DNA from: Candidatus Obscuribacter phosphatis
GTDB taxonomy: Bacteria > Cyanobacteriota > Vampirovibrionia > Obscuribacterales > Obscuribacteraceae
Direction: 5' to 3'
NCBI GenBank assembly: GCA_001899315.1
Contig: MOYA01000001.1
Coordinates: forward strand, 1,195,403 to 1,259,402
DNA: 64,000 bases
Shown here: in pieces, positions 9,104 to 18,468 of the stretch
Layout of the letters: each line of letters starts with the position of its first letter
Position numbering within the stretch: the stretch's first letter is position 1
The notes under the pieces: model-generated
Told to the model about the DNA's origin: nothing
What the model saw: only the letters and a program-made list of their open reading frames with translations
Database searches by the model: none
Made by a program: the position numbers and the translations under genes

Positions 9104-10198
9104 ATGACATACGATAGACCCCATGAGACCCCTCCCGCTCCCCAGCCCACTCCTGGCGACCTGAACCTGGTCAACTTGAACGGTAATCGCAACGACAACA
9201 GCAATCGTAACTCCAACGATAACCGCAACAACAACGCCAACGACAACCGCAACTATAACGGCAATAACAACCGTAACGACAACACCAACAACAACGCCAA
9301 CAATAACCGCAACGACAATACAAACAATAACAACGCCAGCTCCAGAAGCAATTCGGACGCCAACGCCAACTCCAACTCCAGAAGCAACTCTGATTCGAGA
9401 AGCAACTCTGATGCCAGAGCCACCGGCGGTAATTCTGCTTCCGACGCCAGAGCCACCGGCGGTAATGCCGCAGGCGGCAGCGCAGCCATCAACGACCACA
9501 GCGTCAATAAGACCACGGTCTACGGCGGCTCTGCCTATGCTCCCGATGTACGCGGCGGCGGTTTCTGTTCCGAAGGCGGCAGCGCCGGTGTATACGTCCT
9601 CGGTATCGGTGTTTCGGGTGGTAAGACCACTATCAACGAAACCTGCATGAAGAAAGAAGACTTCCAGCGCACCATGGTCAATGTTTGTACCGCAGCCGAC
9701 AACAAGTCTTCGCAAGCTCTCAACGGCTGGAGCCTGCAACTGCAAGCCGGTCGCGAACTGAACACCAACGCCATGGCTCAAAGCGTAGCCATGTCTGCCA
9801 AGCGCATGGCCGATGCTAAAGCCAAGACCGCTCTCGAACTAGACTCTGTCTGCGGCACCATGGCCGCCACCGCTGACGGCACTATGGAAGCCCTCAAGCG
9901 CGCTGGTCTCGATAAGCCCGTCATCATCGTCGAAGACGGCAGAAACCCGCAAGAGCAGAAACAAATTGATGAAGCTCTGCTCAAGAAAGTAGACGAACTC
10001 GACAAGCGCGTCAGCAAAGTAGAGTCTACTCCTACAGCCGTGATTCAGCAGAACCAAATCACCTTCATCGAGATGGAAGCTCCCAAACCTGCTCCCAGAC
10101 CGGTACATAGACCTACTCCCAAACCTGAATCTAAGCCGGAACCTAAGCCGCAGCCCAAAGCTGATGACTGTGTAGACGAAACCAAAAAGAAAAAATAA
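9104..10198 (+). CDS. Asn-rich (prion-like) low-complexity protein
   Basis: A 364-aa protein of unknown function without a signal peptide. Residues 1-25 are Pro-rich. Residues 26-110 are almost only Asn with Arg, Asp, Ser and Gly, in short units such as NRNDNTNNN and SRSNSDARATGG. A Gly-rich globular part with three Cys follows (YGGSAYAPDVRGGGFCSEGG, NETCMKKEDF, VCTAADNK; about 125-210). Then come a helical region, a likely coiled coil (IDEALLKKVDELDKRVSKVES) and a Pro/Lys tail ending KKKK. It has a GAGGAAA ribosome site. The LysM gene 40 bp downstream has nearly the same leader (GAGGAAACCTGCC), so the two look like an operon ended by the terminator at 11157. Confidence 0.85.
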   Translation: MTYDRPHETPPAPQPTPGDLNLVNLNGNRNDNSNRNSNDNRNNNANDNRNYNGNNNRNDNTNNNANNNRNDNTNNNNASSRSNSDANANSNSRSNSDSRSNSDARATGGNSASDARATGGNAAGGSAAINDHSVNKTTVYGGSAYAPDVRGGGFCSEGGSAGVYVLGIGVSGGKTTINETCMKKEDFQRTMVNVCTAADNKSSQALNGWSLQLQAGRELNTNAMAQSVAMSAKRMADAKAKTALELDSVCGTMAATADGTMEALKRAGLDKPVIIVEDGRNPQEQKQIDEALLKKVDELDKRVSKVESTPTAVIQQNQITFIEMEAPKPAPRPVHRPTPKPESKPEPKPQPKADDCVDETKKKK

Positions 10199-10238
10199 CT
10201 AACTCTACACTTTCTTAAAAAGGCTGAGGAAACCTGCC

Positions 10239-11138
10239 GTGAACAGATTTGAAATAGAACCGCCAAAGCGGTCGATAGTGCAAGAAAATGATGCGATGAA
10301 ACTGCCCGAAGGCGTAGCTGAAGTACGCAGTCGTGAGGCTGATCCCCAGGTGAGAATGTCACTTGAAGCTCAAGCCGATTTGAAAGTCAATCGCACCGCG
10401 AGCAAAGACAAATACTCAGATTGGGTACCTGCCGTCACCCTCGACGAAAGAGGCTGTAAGCAGTATTCCAGCTGGGCAGTGGAAGTGCTCGAAGGCAAGC
10501 AATACACCATTCAAAAGGGTGATTCACTGAAAGACATAGCCCGTCGCTCGCTCGGTGTAACCGGCAAGCCCGACGCTACGCCCAAAGAAATCGCCGAAGA
10601 GATGAAGCGTATAGTCGCCCTCAATAGCGACATGGCCGTCTTGCTCAATCGCAAAAATGGAATGGGACAACTGCCTCCAGGTATCACCCTGAAGCTGGCG
10701 GAAGCACCCAAACCACAGGCGGCAGCGAAAGACGATAAGGACGCCGCTCGCGCTCAGGGTGTTGATTGCCCTCCCCGCGAGAGAGTGGTTGTCTCACAAG
10801 GCTTCGTCAGAGCTGAAAACTGCGACAAATATGAGTACATGCAGGGAACAGCCGGGATAGTTAGACCCGGTGCCGATGTAGTCGTCAACAGCGGTGCCAG
10901 AGTGTTTGTCTTCGGCGGCAAAGTTGAAGCCCGGTCTGGATCTCGCATAATCACTGTGGGTGGTGATTTAAACGCTGATCCTGATGCCCGCGTCAAGTTT
11001 GTCAGTTCGGAAGGTATTGTCGAATCTCATCCGAGAAAGACTGATTTCGTCAACCTGCCGAAAGACTTCCTGGAAGAACCCAAGAAAAAGGCTGACAAGC
11101 CCGCCAACGGACCACAAGCTGACTTTTCTCCGGCTTAA
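10239..11138 (+). CDS. LysM-domain protein with a beta-helix-like C-terminus
   Basis: A 299-aa protein that starts at GTG with GAGGAAA ten bases upstream. Residues 83-140 form a LysM module (QYTIQKGDSLKDIARRSLGV, then an IVALNSDM helix), which binds peptidoglycan or similar glycans. Residues 195-265 carry a repetitive Gly/Val pattern (GIVRPGADVVVNSGARVFVF, GKVEARSGSRIITVGGDLN) that resembles a short beta-helix or bactofilin-like stack. There is no signal peptide, so the site of action is uncertain. It is the second gene of a pair with the Asn-rich protein. Confidence 0.8.
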   Translation: MNRFEIEPPKRSIVQENDAMKLPEGVAEVRSREADPQVRMSLEAQADLKVNRTASKDKYSDWVPAVTLDERGCKQYSSWAVEVLEGKQYTIQKGDSLKDIARRSLGVTGKPDATPKEIAEEMKRIVALNSDMAVLLNRKNGMGQLPPGITLKLAEAPKPQAAAKDDKDAARAQGVDCPPRERVVVSQGFVRAENCDKYEYMQGTAGIVRPGADVVVNSGARVFVFGGKVEARSGSRIITVGGDLNADPDARVKFVSSEGIVESHPRKTDFVNLPKDFLEEPKKKADKPANGPQADFSPA

Positions 11139-11156
11139 GGAGATCGCAAAATGGGG

Positions 11157-11196
11157 AAGAGGGACAGATTGAAAAGTCTGTCCCTCTTTTGTTTTG
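11157..11196 (+). terminator. Rho-independent terminator of the Asn-rich/LysM operon
   Basis: A perfect 12-bp stem AAGAGGGACAGA / TCTGTCCCTCTT (11157-11168 with 11177-11188), an 8-nt loop, and the tail TTTTGTTTTG. Confidence 0.95.
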
Positions 11197-11229
11197 TCTT
11201 CTTTTTATTTTGTTTTGTCGTCTTTCTAC

Positions 11230-11889
11230 TTAGCGTTTTCTGCCGTTCAATATAATCTTTTCGACCGCCACCAAGTCGGTAACAATATGGGTCGGCTCAG
11301 ACTTGGCAAGCATCTCGGCAGTGTGCACGCCGGTTGTGACGCCGATGGCGTCGACGCGGGCATTGCGAGCCATGTCGAGGTCAAAAATGCTGTCGCCGAT
11401 GACCACTGTTTCTTCACGGGCGGTGCCAAATTTTTCTACTGTCACATCGACCGATTCTGAATGCGGCTTGTGATTGGTCACCTCTTGGGCGCCCACAACC
11501 ATGGCAAAATATTCATTGAGGTTGTGGTGGTCGATAACCACCTGCACAAGGTTTGACCGCTTAGACGAGGCAATGGTGACAGTAATGCCTGCATCTTTCA
11601 GGTTCTTAAGCATAGGAACCATATGCGGGAAAGGCGGGCAGATTTCAATTGCCATCTTGTCATAGATTTCTCTATAACGATTGGCTACTTCCAAGTGAAA
11701 GTCGGCGTCGCGGTCAGGAAATATAATTTCCATCTGTCTTGGTAGAGGCACACCGACCAGGTGCTGCCATTCTTCCAAAATGCCTTCTTGAAAGTTGTAT
11801 TCATCAACAACGATCTTCATCACGTCGATGATACCGGGGGTAGAGTCGACGAGGGTGCCGTCAAAGTCAAATATGGCTAACTTATACAA
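11230..11889 (-). CDS. HAD-family phosphatase, phosphoglycolate phosphatase-like
   Basis: Haloacid dehalogenase hydrolase with motif I FDFDGTLVDS, motif II ITVTIASSKRS, the Lys region VTNHKPHSE (motif III) and motif IV VIGDSIFDLDMARNA. The alpha-helical C1 cap between motifs I and II fits Gph/PGMB-like phosphatases; the substrate cannot be read from the sequence. The frame is open to 11958 and into carA. The conserved start YKLAIFDFDGT suggests TTG 11889, which has only a weak ribosome site, so the start is uncertain. It follows carA with the same orientation. Confidence 0.85.
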   Translation of the reverse strand: MYKLAIFDFDGTLVDSTPGIIDVMKIVVDEYNFQEGILEEWQHLVGVPLPRQMEIIFPDRDADFHLEVANRYREIYDKMAIEICPPFPHMVPMLKNLKDAGITVTIASSKRSNLVQVVIDHHNLNEYFAMVVGAQEVTNHKPHSESVDVTVEKFGTAREETVVIGDSIFDLDMARNARVDAIGVTTGVHTAEMLAKSEPTHIVTDLVAVEKIILNGRKR

Positions 11890-11935
11890 GTTTGATACCC
11901 GAATTCGAAAAGAAAGGGATAGACGATGAAGCCGC

Positions 11936-13105
11936 TTATTTGGCGGCCTTGACTGCACCAGACATTAGAGTGACAAAACGGTCGAACAAATAAGTAGAAT
12001 CGTGCGGACCCGGGCTCGATTCGGGGTGATACTGCACGGCAAAGATAGGCAAGGTGCGGTGCCTAAAACCTTCCACCGAGTTATCATTCAAGTTTATATG
12101 GGTCAATTCGAGATGCTCAGGCAAGCTCTTATCGTCAACGGCAAAACCGTGATTCTGGCTTGTTACTTCTATTTTTCCAGTGGTCAAATCTTTGACCGGT
12201 TGATTTCCTCCGCGGTGTCCAAATTTTAGTTTGTATGTGCTTGCGCCCATGGCGATAGACAAAAGCTGGTGACCAAGACAGATGCCAAAAATGGGAATCT
12301 TGCTATCAATCAGATGAGGCAATTCTTTGAGCACAGCGCCGCAAGCAGCCGGGTCGCCAGGTCCGTTAGATAGAAAAATGCCATCAGGCTTGGTGTCTAA
12401 TATGGCTTTAGCGGCAGTGGCAGCCGGATAAACCGTGACCTCGATATCGCGCTTGACCAGCTCATTGAGAATATTAGCCTTGCAGCCAAAATCGAGCACG
12501 CTCACTTTTAGTTTATTGCCCTGCCCCAGTTTATAGACCTTGTCGGTGCTTACTTCGTTGGTCAGGTCTTGCCCAGTCATTTCGGGCGATTCTTTGACAA
12601 GCTTGGTAAGAGCCTCGCCGCCGGCTTTCAAATCTTCGGGCAAATTAGTAATCAGACAGCGCATGGCGCCCAGGTCGCGCAACTTGCGGGTAATAAGCCT
12701 GGTGTCGACCTCGCTTATTCCCACCACATTGTGCTTCTGCATAAAAGACTCAAGGCTTTCTTCCGCCCTAAAATTAGAATGCAACCTAGAGAGATGGCGC
12801 ACCACTAAGCCGCGGGCAAAAACTTTCTTGCTTTCAAGGTCTTCGTTATTGGTGCCATAGTTGCCCATCTCGGGATAAGTCATGGTGATGACCTGCCCGG
12901 CATAACTGGGGTCGGTCAAGACTTCTTGATACCCCATAAGCGACGTGTTGAACACCAGCTCGCCAAAACCGCGTCCCTCAGCCCCAAAAGACAGCCCCTC
13001 AAGCACGGTGCCGTCTTCCATCACCAATAAAGCTGCTGCTTTATCGGGCTTGATATGCAGTTTGCCTGACTGGTCTCTGTAAAACCTCTTTGCTCTTTCG
13101 GACAT
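11936..13105 (-). CDS. carA: Carbamoyl-phosphate synthase small (glutaminase) subunit
   Basis: Hydrolyses glutamine and passes ammonia to CarB for carbamoyl phosphate, used in pyrimidine and arginine synthesis. The N-terminal CarA domain (FGEVxFNTS-type GELVFNTSLMGYQEVLTDPS) is followed by a class I amidotransferase domain with the nucleophile Cys in FGICLGHQLL and the His/Glu in QYHPESSPGPHD. AGGAAG lies nine bases before ATG 13105, giving 389 aa. No carB is in the window. Confidence 0.97.
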   Translation of the reverse strand: MSERAKRFYRDQSGKLHIKPDKAAALLVMEDGTVLEGLSFGAEGRGFGELVFNTSLMGYQEVLTDPSYAGQVITMTYPEMGNYGTNNEDLESKKVFARGLVVRHLSRLHSNFRAEESLESFMQKHNVVGISEVDTRLITRKLRDLGAMRCLITNLPEDLKAGGEALTKLVKESPEMTGQDLTNEVSTDKVYKLGQGNKLKVSVLDFGCKANILNELVKRDIEVTVYPAATAAKAILDTKPDGIFLSNGPGDPAACGAVLKELPHLIDSKIPIFGICLGHQLLSIAMGASTYKLKFGHRGGNQPVKDLTTGKIEVTSQNHGFAVDDKSLPEHLELTHINLNDNSVEGFRHRTLPIFAVQYHPESSPGPHDSTYLFDRFVTLMSGAVKAAK

Positions 13106-13434
13106 TATCAAGTGCTTCCTGAGTGCGAAAATTAAGTGCCTGTGTACGACCTTTGAGTCTAGCGGTTCTAATTGCTGTCGGTCGTATCGTTAAGCATGCC
13201 GCCCGGTAAGAACTATCTTACCCAAATTTATCACTCATAAGCCTTTCGCATATACCGGCAAGCGGCTCTCACCAGTTCAAGCTTTCACTAAGCTGTAAAG
13301 AAGCCGCCTGGGCTGTCAATATGCCAATCTGCATAAACTAAAGCAAAGCTTAGCTAAAGAGTCTGCGAAACCCTGTAAGGACAGTTTCTACCTATGTAAA
13401 ATTAAGGGTGCTCAAAGGGGAATTCTTAGCAACT
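13106..13434. other. Divergent carA/nuoN intergenic region
   Basis: About 330 bp between carA and nuoN. I see no gene, RNA or clear hairpin. It must hold both promoters, but no near-consensus pair stands out. Confidence 0.5.
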
Positions 13435-15021
13435 ATGGATGCAATCAATAATTACTACCAACAGTTAGGTCACCTGGCGCCGCACATCGTTCTGACGGTG
13501 GGCATCTTGTTTGCCGCCCTCTGGAACCTGTTCGCTCCCAAAGCCAAAGGCATGACCCCGATAGTCAGCCTTGTCGCCCTCGGTGCCGCTGGTTTTCTTC
13601 TCACCCGCGACCTCAACACCACCGTCAAGCTTTACGGCGGTGTTTTCACAGTCGACCCGCTCTACAGTCTTTTCTCCCTCTTGAGCATCGTGGTCGGCAT
13701 CGTGGTCGTCCTGATGAGCATGGGCTATGACCATAAATTCGGCAAAAATACCGGCGAGTTCTACGCCATCTTGCTGACGGCGATTCTAGCCAATCTTTTC
13801 TTGGCCGGTTCGTCCGACCTAATCATGCTCTTTGTGGCACTCGAAACACTCAGTATCTGCTGCGTCCTCTTAACCGGCTTCCAAAAGCGCGATATCAAGA
13901 GCCAAGAAGCCTCCCTTAAATATTTGCTTTCCACAGCCGCCACCACCGCCACCCTTCTCTACGCCCTTTCCTTCCTCTATGGGCTTTCGGGCAGCACCAA
14001 TTTCGACGTCATCCGCGACGCCTTGTCAGTGGGTGCCGGCGGCAATGCCTCCTTCTTCCAAGTCTTGCTCTTGACCCTGGTACTCAGCGCCGTCGGTTTC
14101 AAACTCTCCACTGTGCCCTTCCATATGTGGACCCCCGACGTCTATGAAGGCGCCCCCACACCGGTCACAGCTTTCCTCTCAATAGGTTCTAAGGCGGGCG
14201 GTTTTGTAGTCGCCATAAGACTCTTGAGCGTTATGTTCGGTCAGTACCAAGCTGTCTGGCTCGGTCTGCTCGGCTTGCTCGCCATCCTATCTATGATCTC
14301 CGGCAACCTCATTGCCATGGCTCAGAGCTCACTCAAGCGTATGCTTGCCTACTCTTCCATCGCCCATGTCGGCTACATATTGATTGGTTTGATGGCAGGC
14401 GGCGAAGCCGGTCTATCAGCCATGGTCTTTTATGTGCTGGTTTATGGCTTTATGAACCTCGGCGCCTTTGCCGCCGCCATAATGTTCAGCAACGAAACAG
14501 GCTCTGACCGCATCGAAGACTACGCCGGTCTGATTCGCCGCCGTCCGCTCTTGGCTATCGCCATGTCGGTCTGCTTGCTCAACCTGGCTGGTCTGCCCAT
14601 ACCGCCTGCTGGTTTCTTTGCCAAAGTCTTTGTTTTCACAGCCGGTGCTTCAATTACCCAACCCTTCTTGGGTCTGCCTTTGGGCTGGGTACTGGTCGCC
14701 TGCGCTCTAATCACCTCGATACCGGCGGTTTATTACTACACCAAGGTAGTGATCGCCATGATCGTGCCCGAGCCGTCTGAAAAAGTCGCCCAACTGCCCG
14801 GTCGCGACCAGCCCAAGCCTTATGTCGGCTCACCGCAAGAGTTTCCTGCTTTTGCCTTGATGCTCTGCACAGTGATTGTTGCCGCTGCCGGTCTGACCTG
14901 CGTTCAGCCCCTCATGCAACTCTCTAAAAATGCAGTGACACAGATTTCTGGCTCAGCCATTCCAGTTGGCCAAACAATCCAAGACACAGCCTCGAAATTC
15001 CTCACATTTAAAGCTGAATAA
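13435..15021 (+). CDS. nuoN: NADH-quinone oxidoreductase subunit N
   Basis: Membrane subunit of respiratory complex I, related to Mrp antiporters and involved in proton pumping. The roughly 528-aa protein has about 14 hydrophobic helices. Family motifs are present: LKYLLSTAATTATLLYALSF, FHMWTPDVYEGAPTPVTAFL with SIGSKAGGF, LKRMLAYSSIAHVGYILIGL and LAGLPIPPAGFFAK. The frame is open to GTG 13408; ATG 13435 is preferred because AAAGGGGA precedes it, although the spacing is long. No other nuo genes are nearby, which is unusual for this subunit. Confidence 0.93.
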   Translation: MDAINNYYQQLGHLAPHIVLTVGILFAALWNLFAPKAKGMTPIVSLVALGAAGFLLTRDLNTTVKLYGGVFTVDPLYSLFSLLSIVVGIVVVLMSMGYDHKFGKNTGEFYAILLTAILANLFLAGSSDLIMLFVALETLSICCVLLTGFQKRDIKSQEASLKYLLSTAATTATLLYALSFLYGLSGSTNFDVIRDALSVGAGGNASFFQVLLLTLVLSAVGFKLSTVPFHMWTPDVYEGAPTPVTAFLSIGSKAGGFVVAIRLLSVMFGQYQAVWLGLLGLLAILSMISGNLIAMAQSSLKRMLAYSSIAHVGYILIGLMAGGEAGLSAMVFYVLVYGFMNLGAFAAAIMFSNETGSDRIEDYAGLIRRRPLLAIAMSVCLLNLAGLPIPPAGFFAKVFVFTAGASITQPFLGLPLGWVLVACALITSIPAVYYYTKVVIAMIVPEPSEKVAQLPGRDQPKPYVGSPQEFPAFALMLCTVIVAAAGLTCVQPLMQLSKNAVTQISGSAIPVGQTIQDTASKFLTFKAE

Positions 15022-15026
15022 AGACA

Positions 15027-17942
15027 GTGCATACAAATCAAGGGAAAGCCTATCTGGTTTCCCTTTTTGTTTTAACCCTGATTTTGTTGGCTTTCTATTA
15101 CCCGGTACTTTTTGCCGGGCGAGAATATTTCGTCTCAGACCACACCTATTTCTTTGAACCCTTTGCCAGGCTCATCAGTGCAGCCTTAAAAGAAGGGCGC
15201 CTGCCCCTCTGGAACCCCTATTTATATTGCGGCATGCCCCAGACCGCCAACCCCTCGCCCGGCTTGTTCTATTTTCCAAGCTTTCTATTTGGCTTTCTTT
15301 CATACAGCAAAGCCATGGCTTTGACTTTGATGCTAAGCCAAATAGTCGCCTTCACCGCCGGTTTTTTTCTTGCCCTAGAGCTAGAGCTGACCGTGGTGCT
15401 TGCCATCGCCCTTGGTGCAATACTTGCCCTCAACGGCTATATGTTTTCTTTTGCCGCCAATTATTCGCTGCCGGCCACCGCCTCTTGGGGCTTCTTAAGC
15501 ATGGTCGCCTTTTTGAAGCTCAACAAAGCCAGAGGGCGAGAAAAGCTTTTATACATAGCTGCCTCTGCCTGGTTGGCCCATACTACAATAATGGCCGGTC
15601 GTCCCGAGATATTTGTGCCGGTCTTTTTGGTACTTGGTGTGGTGGCGCTCTTGCCCTTGCGCCATTGCTTTGGCAAAGAGTCTGATAAAACCAGGGTGGT
15701 CTCTGACTTTGCCGCAGTGGCAGTCTCGTTTGCTTTGGCTTTAGCCATGAGCATGATCTCTATTTTGCCAACATATGAATGGACCCGCCTCTCACCCAGA
15801 GCCTCAGGGCTTAGCCTCAGCCAGGTCTTTTTATGGAGCGCCAACTGGTACGACTATATTTGTCTCTTTACCGGACAACCTTTAGGTGACCTGCAGCACT
15901 CATTGTCTTTGTACTTAGCCCAAGTGGCCAGTCGCAAGGGTTACTATCCCTTTATGCCGACCGCCTGCGTGGGGCCAATAGTCTTGGTCTTGGCTTTGCT
16001 TTCTTTTGGCGCCAAAGAGCATAAAAAACGGCGACTATTGTTTTTGCTGGGTTTTGTTATAGCCGCCTTGCTCGCCGCCGGCTGCAACACCCCGGTAAGT
16101 GGCTGGCTTTTAAAGCTTGTGCCACCGCTTGCGGTACTGCGCTACCCAGTCAAGCTGATGGTTTTTGTCGATTTGTTTTTAGCCCTTTTGGCAGTTTATG
16201 GACTTAAGGTGGCAGTAACCAAACCAGGGCGGCTGACTATTTCGCTGCTCTCTATTTTCCTTTGTCTAACCGCTGTGTTTGCCGCTTTATATTTTTGCCG
16301 CGATCTTTATGCCGCCAAGCCTTTCACCGCAAACGGTATCGCTTATACACTAGCCGCACCGGGCTTTTTTGAAATGCTCTTTCGGGCTTTAGCAGTCAAT
16401 AGTCTAATTGCCTCAATTTTTCTAGCTTTTCTTTTGGTGGCAGATAAACTAACCATGAAAGAAAGCGAACGTTATGCCATCGCCATCGGTGCCATAATCG
16501 CATCTCTTGCCACGGTTTCTTTTATGCTGCCGCAGCGCACCAGCCTTGGTGGCTTTTACCGGCGACCGGTTTTGGCAGATAGGCTAACAGCGATGTCGCA
16601 AACCGCTAATTTTGATAAAGCAAACGAGTTTAACGGCGTCGGGCGCTATATGACCGGTTATTTCGACCCGCTGTATAGCCCACGCGGCTATCATGCCCGC
16701 GGTGATCTAAACAAGATTCAGCTGGGCGAAAACTATATGCAATATTGCCGCGACTTGCTTTTGCCCAATACCAGTGTGGGCACATACCCGGTTACCGGTG
16801 GTTATGAAGCCGCCGCCACCTCGCAATTTCAAAAGAATTTTTTGAAAGCCTATAAGACAAGCTCGCTAGAGCGCGCCGGGCAAGACGACTTGCCCCTATA
16901 TTTGTTTTGTCGGCTGACCGCCACAAAGTTTGTCGGCTCGCAAACAAAGAAAAACAAGGGCAAGGGACCTCTCGATGTGTCTTTGCTGGACGAGAAATAT
17001 TTTGCCCTCAAGCATGAAAGCAAGGCGCTTGCCTTGCGGGTTTATGAGGTGTTGCAACCGACGCCGCGCGCTTATGTGAGTGAGGGTTATGAGGTTGTTG
17101 ATGGGGTTGATGGTGTTGTAGCTGGTGCGACTGGTGGTGGCTCGGGGGCGGGCTTGGGCTCGGGTGCGGGCTTGGGCTCGGGTGCGGTGGGTACTGGTAG
17201 TTCGGGGGCGGGTGCTGGGGGGGCTGGTGCGAAGGATAACCGGGTTAAGGAGAAGAAGCGAGATGCCTTGGTTGAATATTTAGAGCAGAAAGATAGCCAG
17301 TATCTAAAAGACTTTATAGAGGAAGACCCACTAGTAGACAGCCCTTTTGAAAAGCCCGAGTTTGCCTTTGTGGACGGCGATGTGCGCGAGCGGCTGCCCT
17401 TGCTTGTGCCAGCCGATTGGGGCAAAACCACTGTGGGCGATGGCGGCGAGACCGACAAGCGCAGCAAGGCGAACAGTGTGCGCGTAATGGTTGACAAGCC
17501 GGAACACCTGGCAGTTGCTGTCACTCTTAAGAGCCCCGGCTATTTCATTTTGTGCGACCATTTCTACCCGGGGTGGCGGGTCAAGGTTGATAGCTTTGAG
17601 GCAAAGCTTGCCAGAGCAAATGGTCTGATGCGGGCTGTAAAGCTTGAGAAGGGCGCTCATTTGGTTGAGTTTGACTATAGGCCCAGGTCTTTTACCTTGG
17701 GGTTGTATTTGACTGTGGCAGGCTATGCTGTCGCCCTGCTGTTGTTGGTTTATTGGAGCCTGCCCCATCTGTGGCAGATTGTGCTCTTTCTTTCGTATGG
17801 GAAGAGAGGAGTGGGTGGGGGTAGTGCGTCTGTACATTGTGGTGATGGTGAGGCTGGTGGAGCGAGTGCTGGTGGGGTAGCTGGAGACGTGATTGCGCCA
17901 GATGGTGGGGCTGATGAGGCTGGTGGATCTGATGACAAGTGA
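15027..17942 (+). CDS. Large YfhO-like multi-spanning membrane protein
   Basis: A 971-aa protein. Residues 1-500 hold a dozen or more membrane helices in the style of YfhO and GT-C glycosyltransferases, with an early luminal motif SDHTYFFEPFARLISAALKE and the PLWNPYLYCGMP segment. A large extracytoplasmic part follows, then one or two C-terminal helices (residues 890-925). YfhO homologues are implicated in glycosylating lipids or cell-wall polymers, but the substrate here is unknown. Gly-rich inserts, with a sharp shift to G-rich codons, interrupt it at about residues 690-735 and fill the tail after residue 925. It starts 5 bp after nuoN. Confidence 0.75.
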   Translation: MHTNQGKAYLVSLFVLTLILLAFYYPVLFAGREYFVSDHTYFFEPFARLISAALKEGRLPLWNPYLYCGMPQTANPSPGLFYFPSFLFGFLSYSKAMALTLMLSQIVAFTAGFFLALELELTVVLAIALGAILALNGYMFSFAANYSLPATASWGFLSMVAFLKLNKARGREKLLYIAASAWLAHTTIMAGRPEIFVPVFLVLGVVALLPLRHCFGKESDKTRVVSDFAAVAVSFALALAMSMISILPTYEWTRLSPRASGLSLSQVFLWSANWYDYICLFTGQPLGDLQHSLSLYLAQVASRKGYYPFMPTACVGPIVLVLALLSFGAKEHKKRRLLFLLGFVIAALLAAGCNTPVSGWLLKLVPPLAVLRYPVKLMVFVDLFLALLAVYGLKVAVTKPGRLTISLLSIFLCLTAVFAALYFCRDLYAAKPFTANGIAYTLAAPGFFEMLFRALAVNSLIASIFLAFLLVADKLTMKESERYAIAIGAIIASLATVSFMLPQRTSLGGFYRRPVLADRLTAMSQTANFDKANEFNGVGRYMTGYFDPLYSPRGYHARGDLNKIQLGENYMQYCRDLLLPNTSVGTYPVTGGYEAAATSQFQKNFLKAYKTSSLERAGQDDLPLYLFCRLTATKFVGSQTKKNKGKGPLDVSLLDEKYFALKHESKALALRVYEVLQPTPRAYVSEGYEVVDGVDGVVAGATGGGSGAGLGSGAGLGSGAVGTGSSGAGAGGAGAKDNRVKEKKRDALVEYLEQKDSQYLKDFIEEDPLVDSPFEKPEFAFVDGDVRERLPLLVPADWGKTTVGDGGETDKRSKANSVRVMVDKPEHLAVAVTLKSPGYFILCDHFYPGWRVKVDSFEAKLARANGLMRAVKLEKGAHLVEFDYRPRSFTLGLYLTVAGYAVALLLLVYWSLPHLWQIVLFLSYGKRGVGGGSASVHCGDGEAGGASAGGVAGDVIAPDGGADEAGGSDDK

Positions 17943-18014
17943 AGGTGTGGCAGGTTTCTAAGGGTTTGGAAGTTGATGCCAATGCCGGGGTGGTCTGGTA
18001 AACTAATTTTCTAG

Positions 18015-18088
18015 GCCCTCGTAGTTCAGTTGGATAGAACACCTCCGTCCTAAGGAGGGTGTCGGGAGTTCGAGTCTCTCCGAGGGTG
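18015..18088 (+). tRNA. tRNA-Arg (anticodon CCU)
   Basis: A full cloverleaf is visible. The acceptor stem is GCCCTCG/CGAGGGT, the D arm GTTC...GAAC, the anticodon stem CCTCC/GGAGG with loop GTCCTAA (anticodon CCT, reads AGG), and the T arm GGGAG-TTCGAGT-CTCTC. The discriminator is G and CCA is not encoded. It sits 0.5 kb before the IS-bounded island, a usual integration neighbourhood, but I found no repeat of its 3' end farther on. Confidence 0.95.
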
Positions 18089-18258
18089 AGTTTTTTGTGG
18101 ATCTGTGTTTAGGTGTTACTCCACGATAACGGTGATTGATTCCCGTGTCATATTTAGTCAAGACTAGAGTAAGTAATCATTGAGCGTCTGCTGGTCATCT
18201 AGGCGCATCAACTGTCCGTAAAGGTTAATGGACGCAGCTAAAGGAGCTTTTCATTCCT

Positions 18259-18468
18259 GTGCAGAGTCAGCGGAATAAGCAAGTTATTCCGAGGGGAGGA
18301 CCTCTAAGTGGCCAGTTATTTGGCTCTCAACATAATCCTACTTTAGCTATTCATTGCGTTGACTCAAAAGGAAAACTAATAGGAATCTATGTATACGAAG
18401 CCTCAAAGACAGTGGAAACAAAAAACGGTATACAATACCGAATCTATTTTTATACTGGGAAAGTTTGA
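18259..18468 (+). CDS. Small unknown protein between the tRNA and the island
   Basis: A 69-aa frame starting at GTG with AGGAG 12 bases upstream. The residue pattern (NPTLAIHCVDSKGKLIGIYV, QYRIYFYTGKV) looks like a real beta-rich protein end rather than noise, with Lys/Gln-rich composition unlike its neighbours. It may be the C-terminal remnant of a larger transferred gene. The rest of 18089-18633 shows nothing I can name. Confidence 0.35.
   Translation: MQSQRNKQVIPRGGPLSGQLFGSQHNPTLAIHCVDSKGKLIGIYVYEASKTVETKNGIQYRIYFYTGKV

Noticed and set aside
9047-9781. Long minus-strand frame opposite the Asn-rich gene
   Set aside because: It is the complement of AAC-rich repeats (Val/Ile-rich low complexity), has no ribosome site, and the plus-strand gene has clear start, operon and terminator.
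11194-11460. Plus-strand frame over the HAD gene 3' end
   Set aside because: Shadow of the phosphatase, which has all four HAD motifs on the minus strand.
17087-18042. Several minus-strand frames over the YfhO-like 3' end
   Set aside because: They come from stop-poor G-rich repeats on the other strand; no start signals.
18015-18088. tRNA 3' end as an attachment site with a repeat at the island's far end
   Set aside because: I could not find a second copy of the T-arm/acceptor sequence near 30 kb, so integrase-type insertion is not supported.
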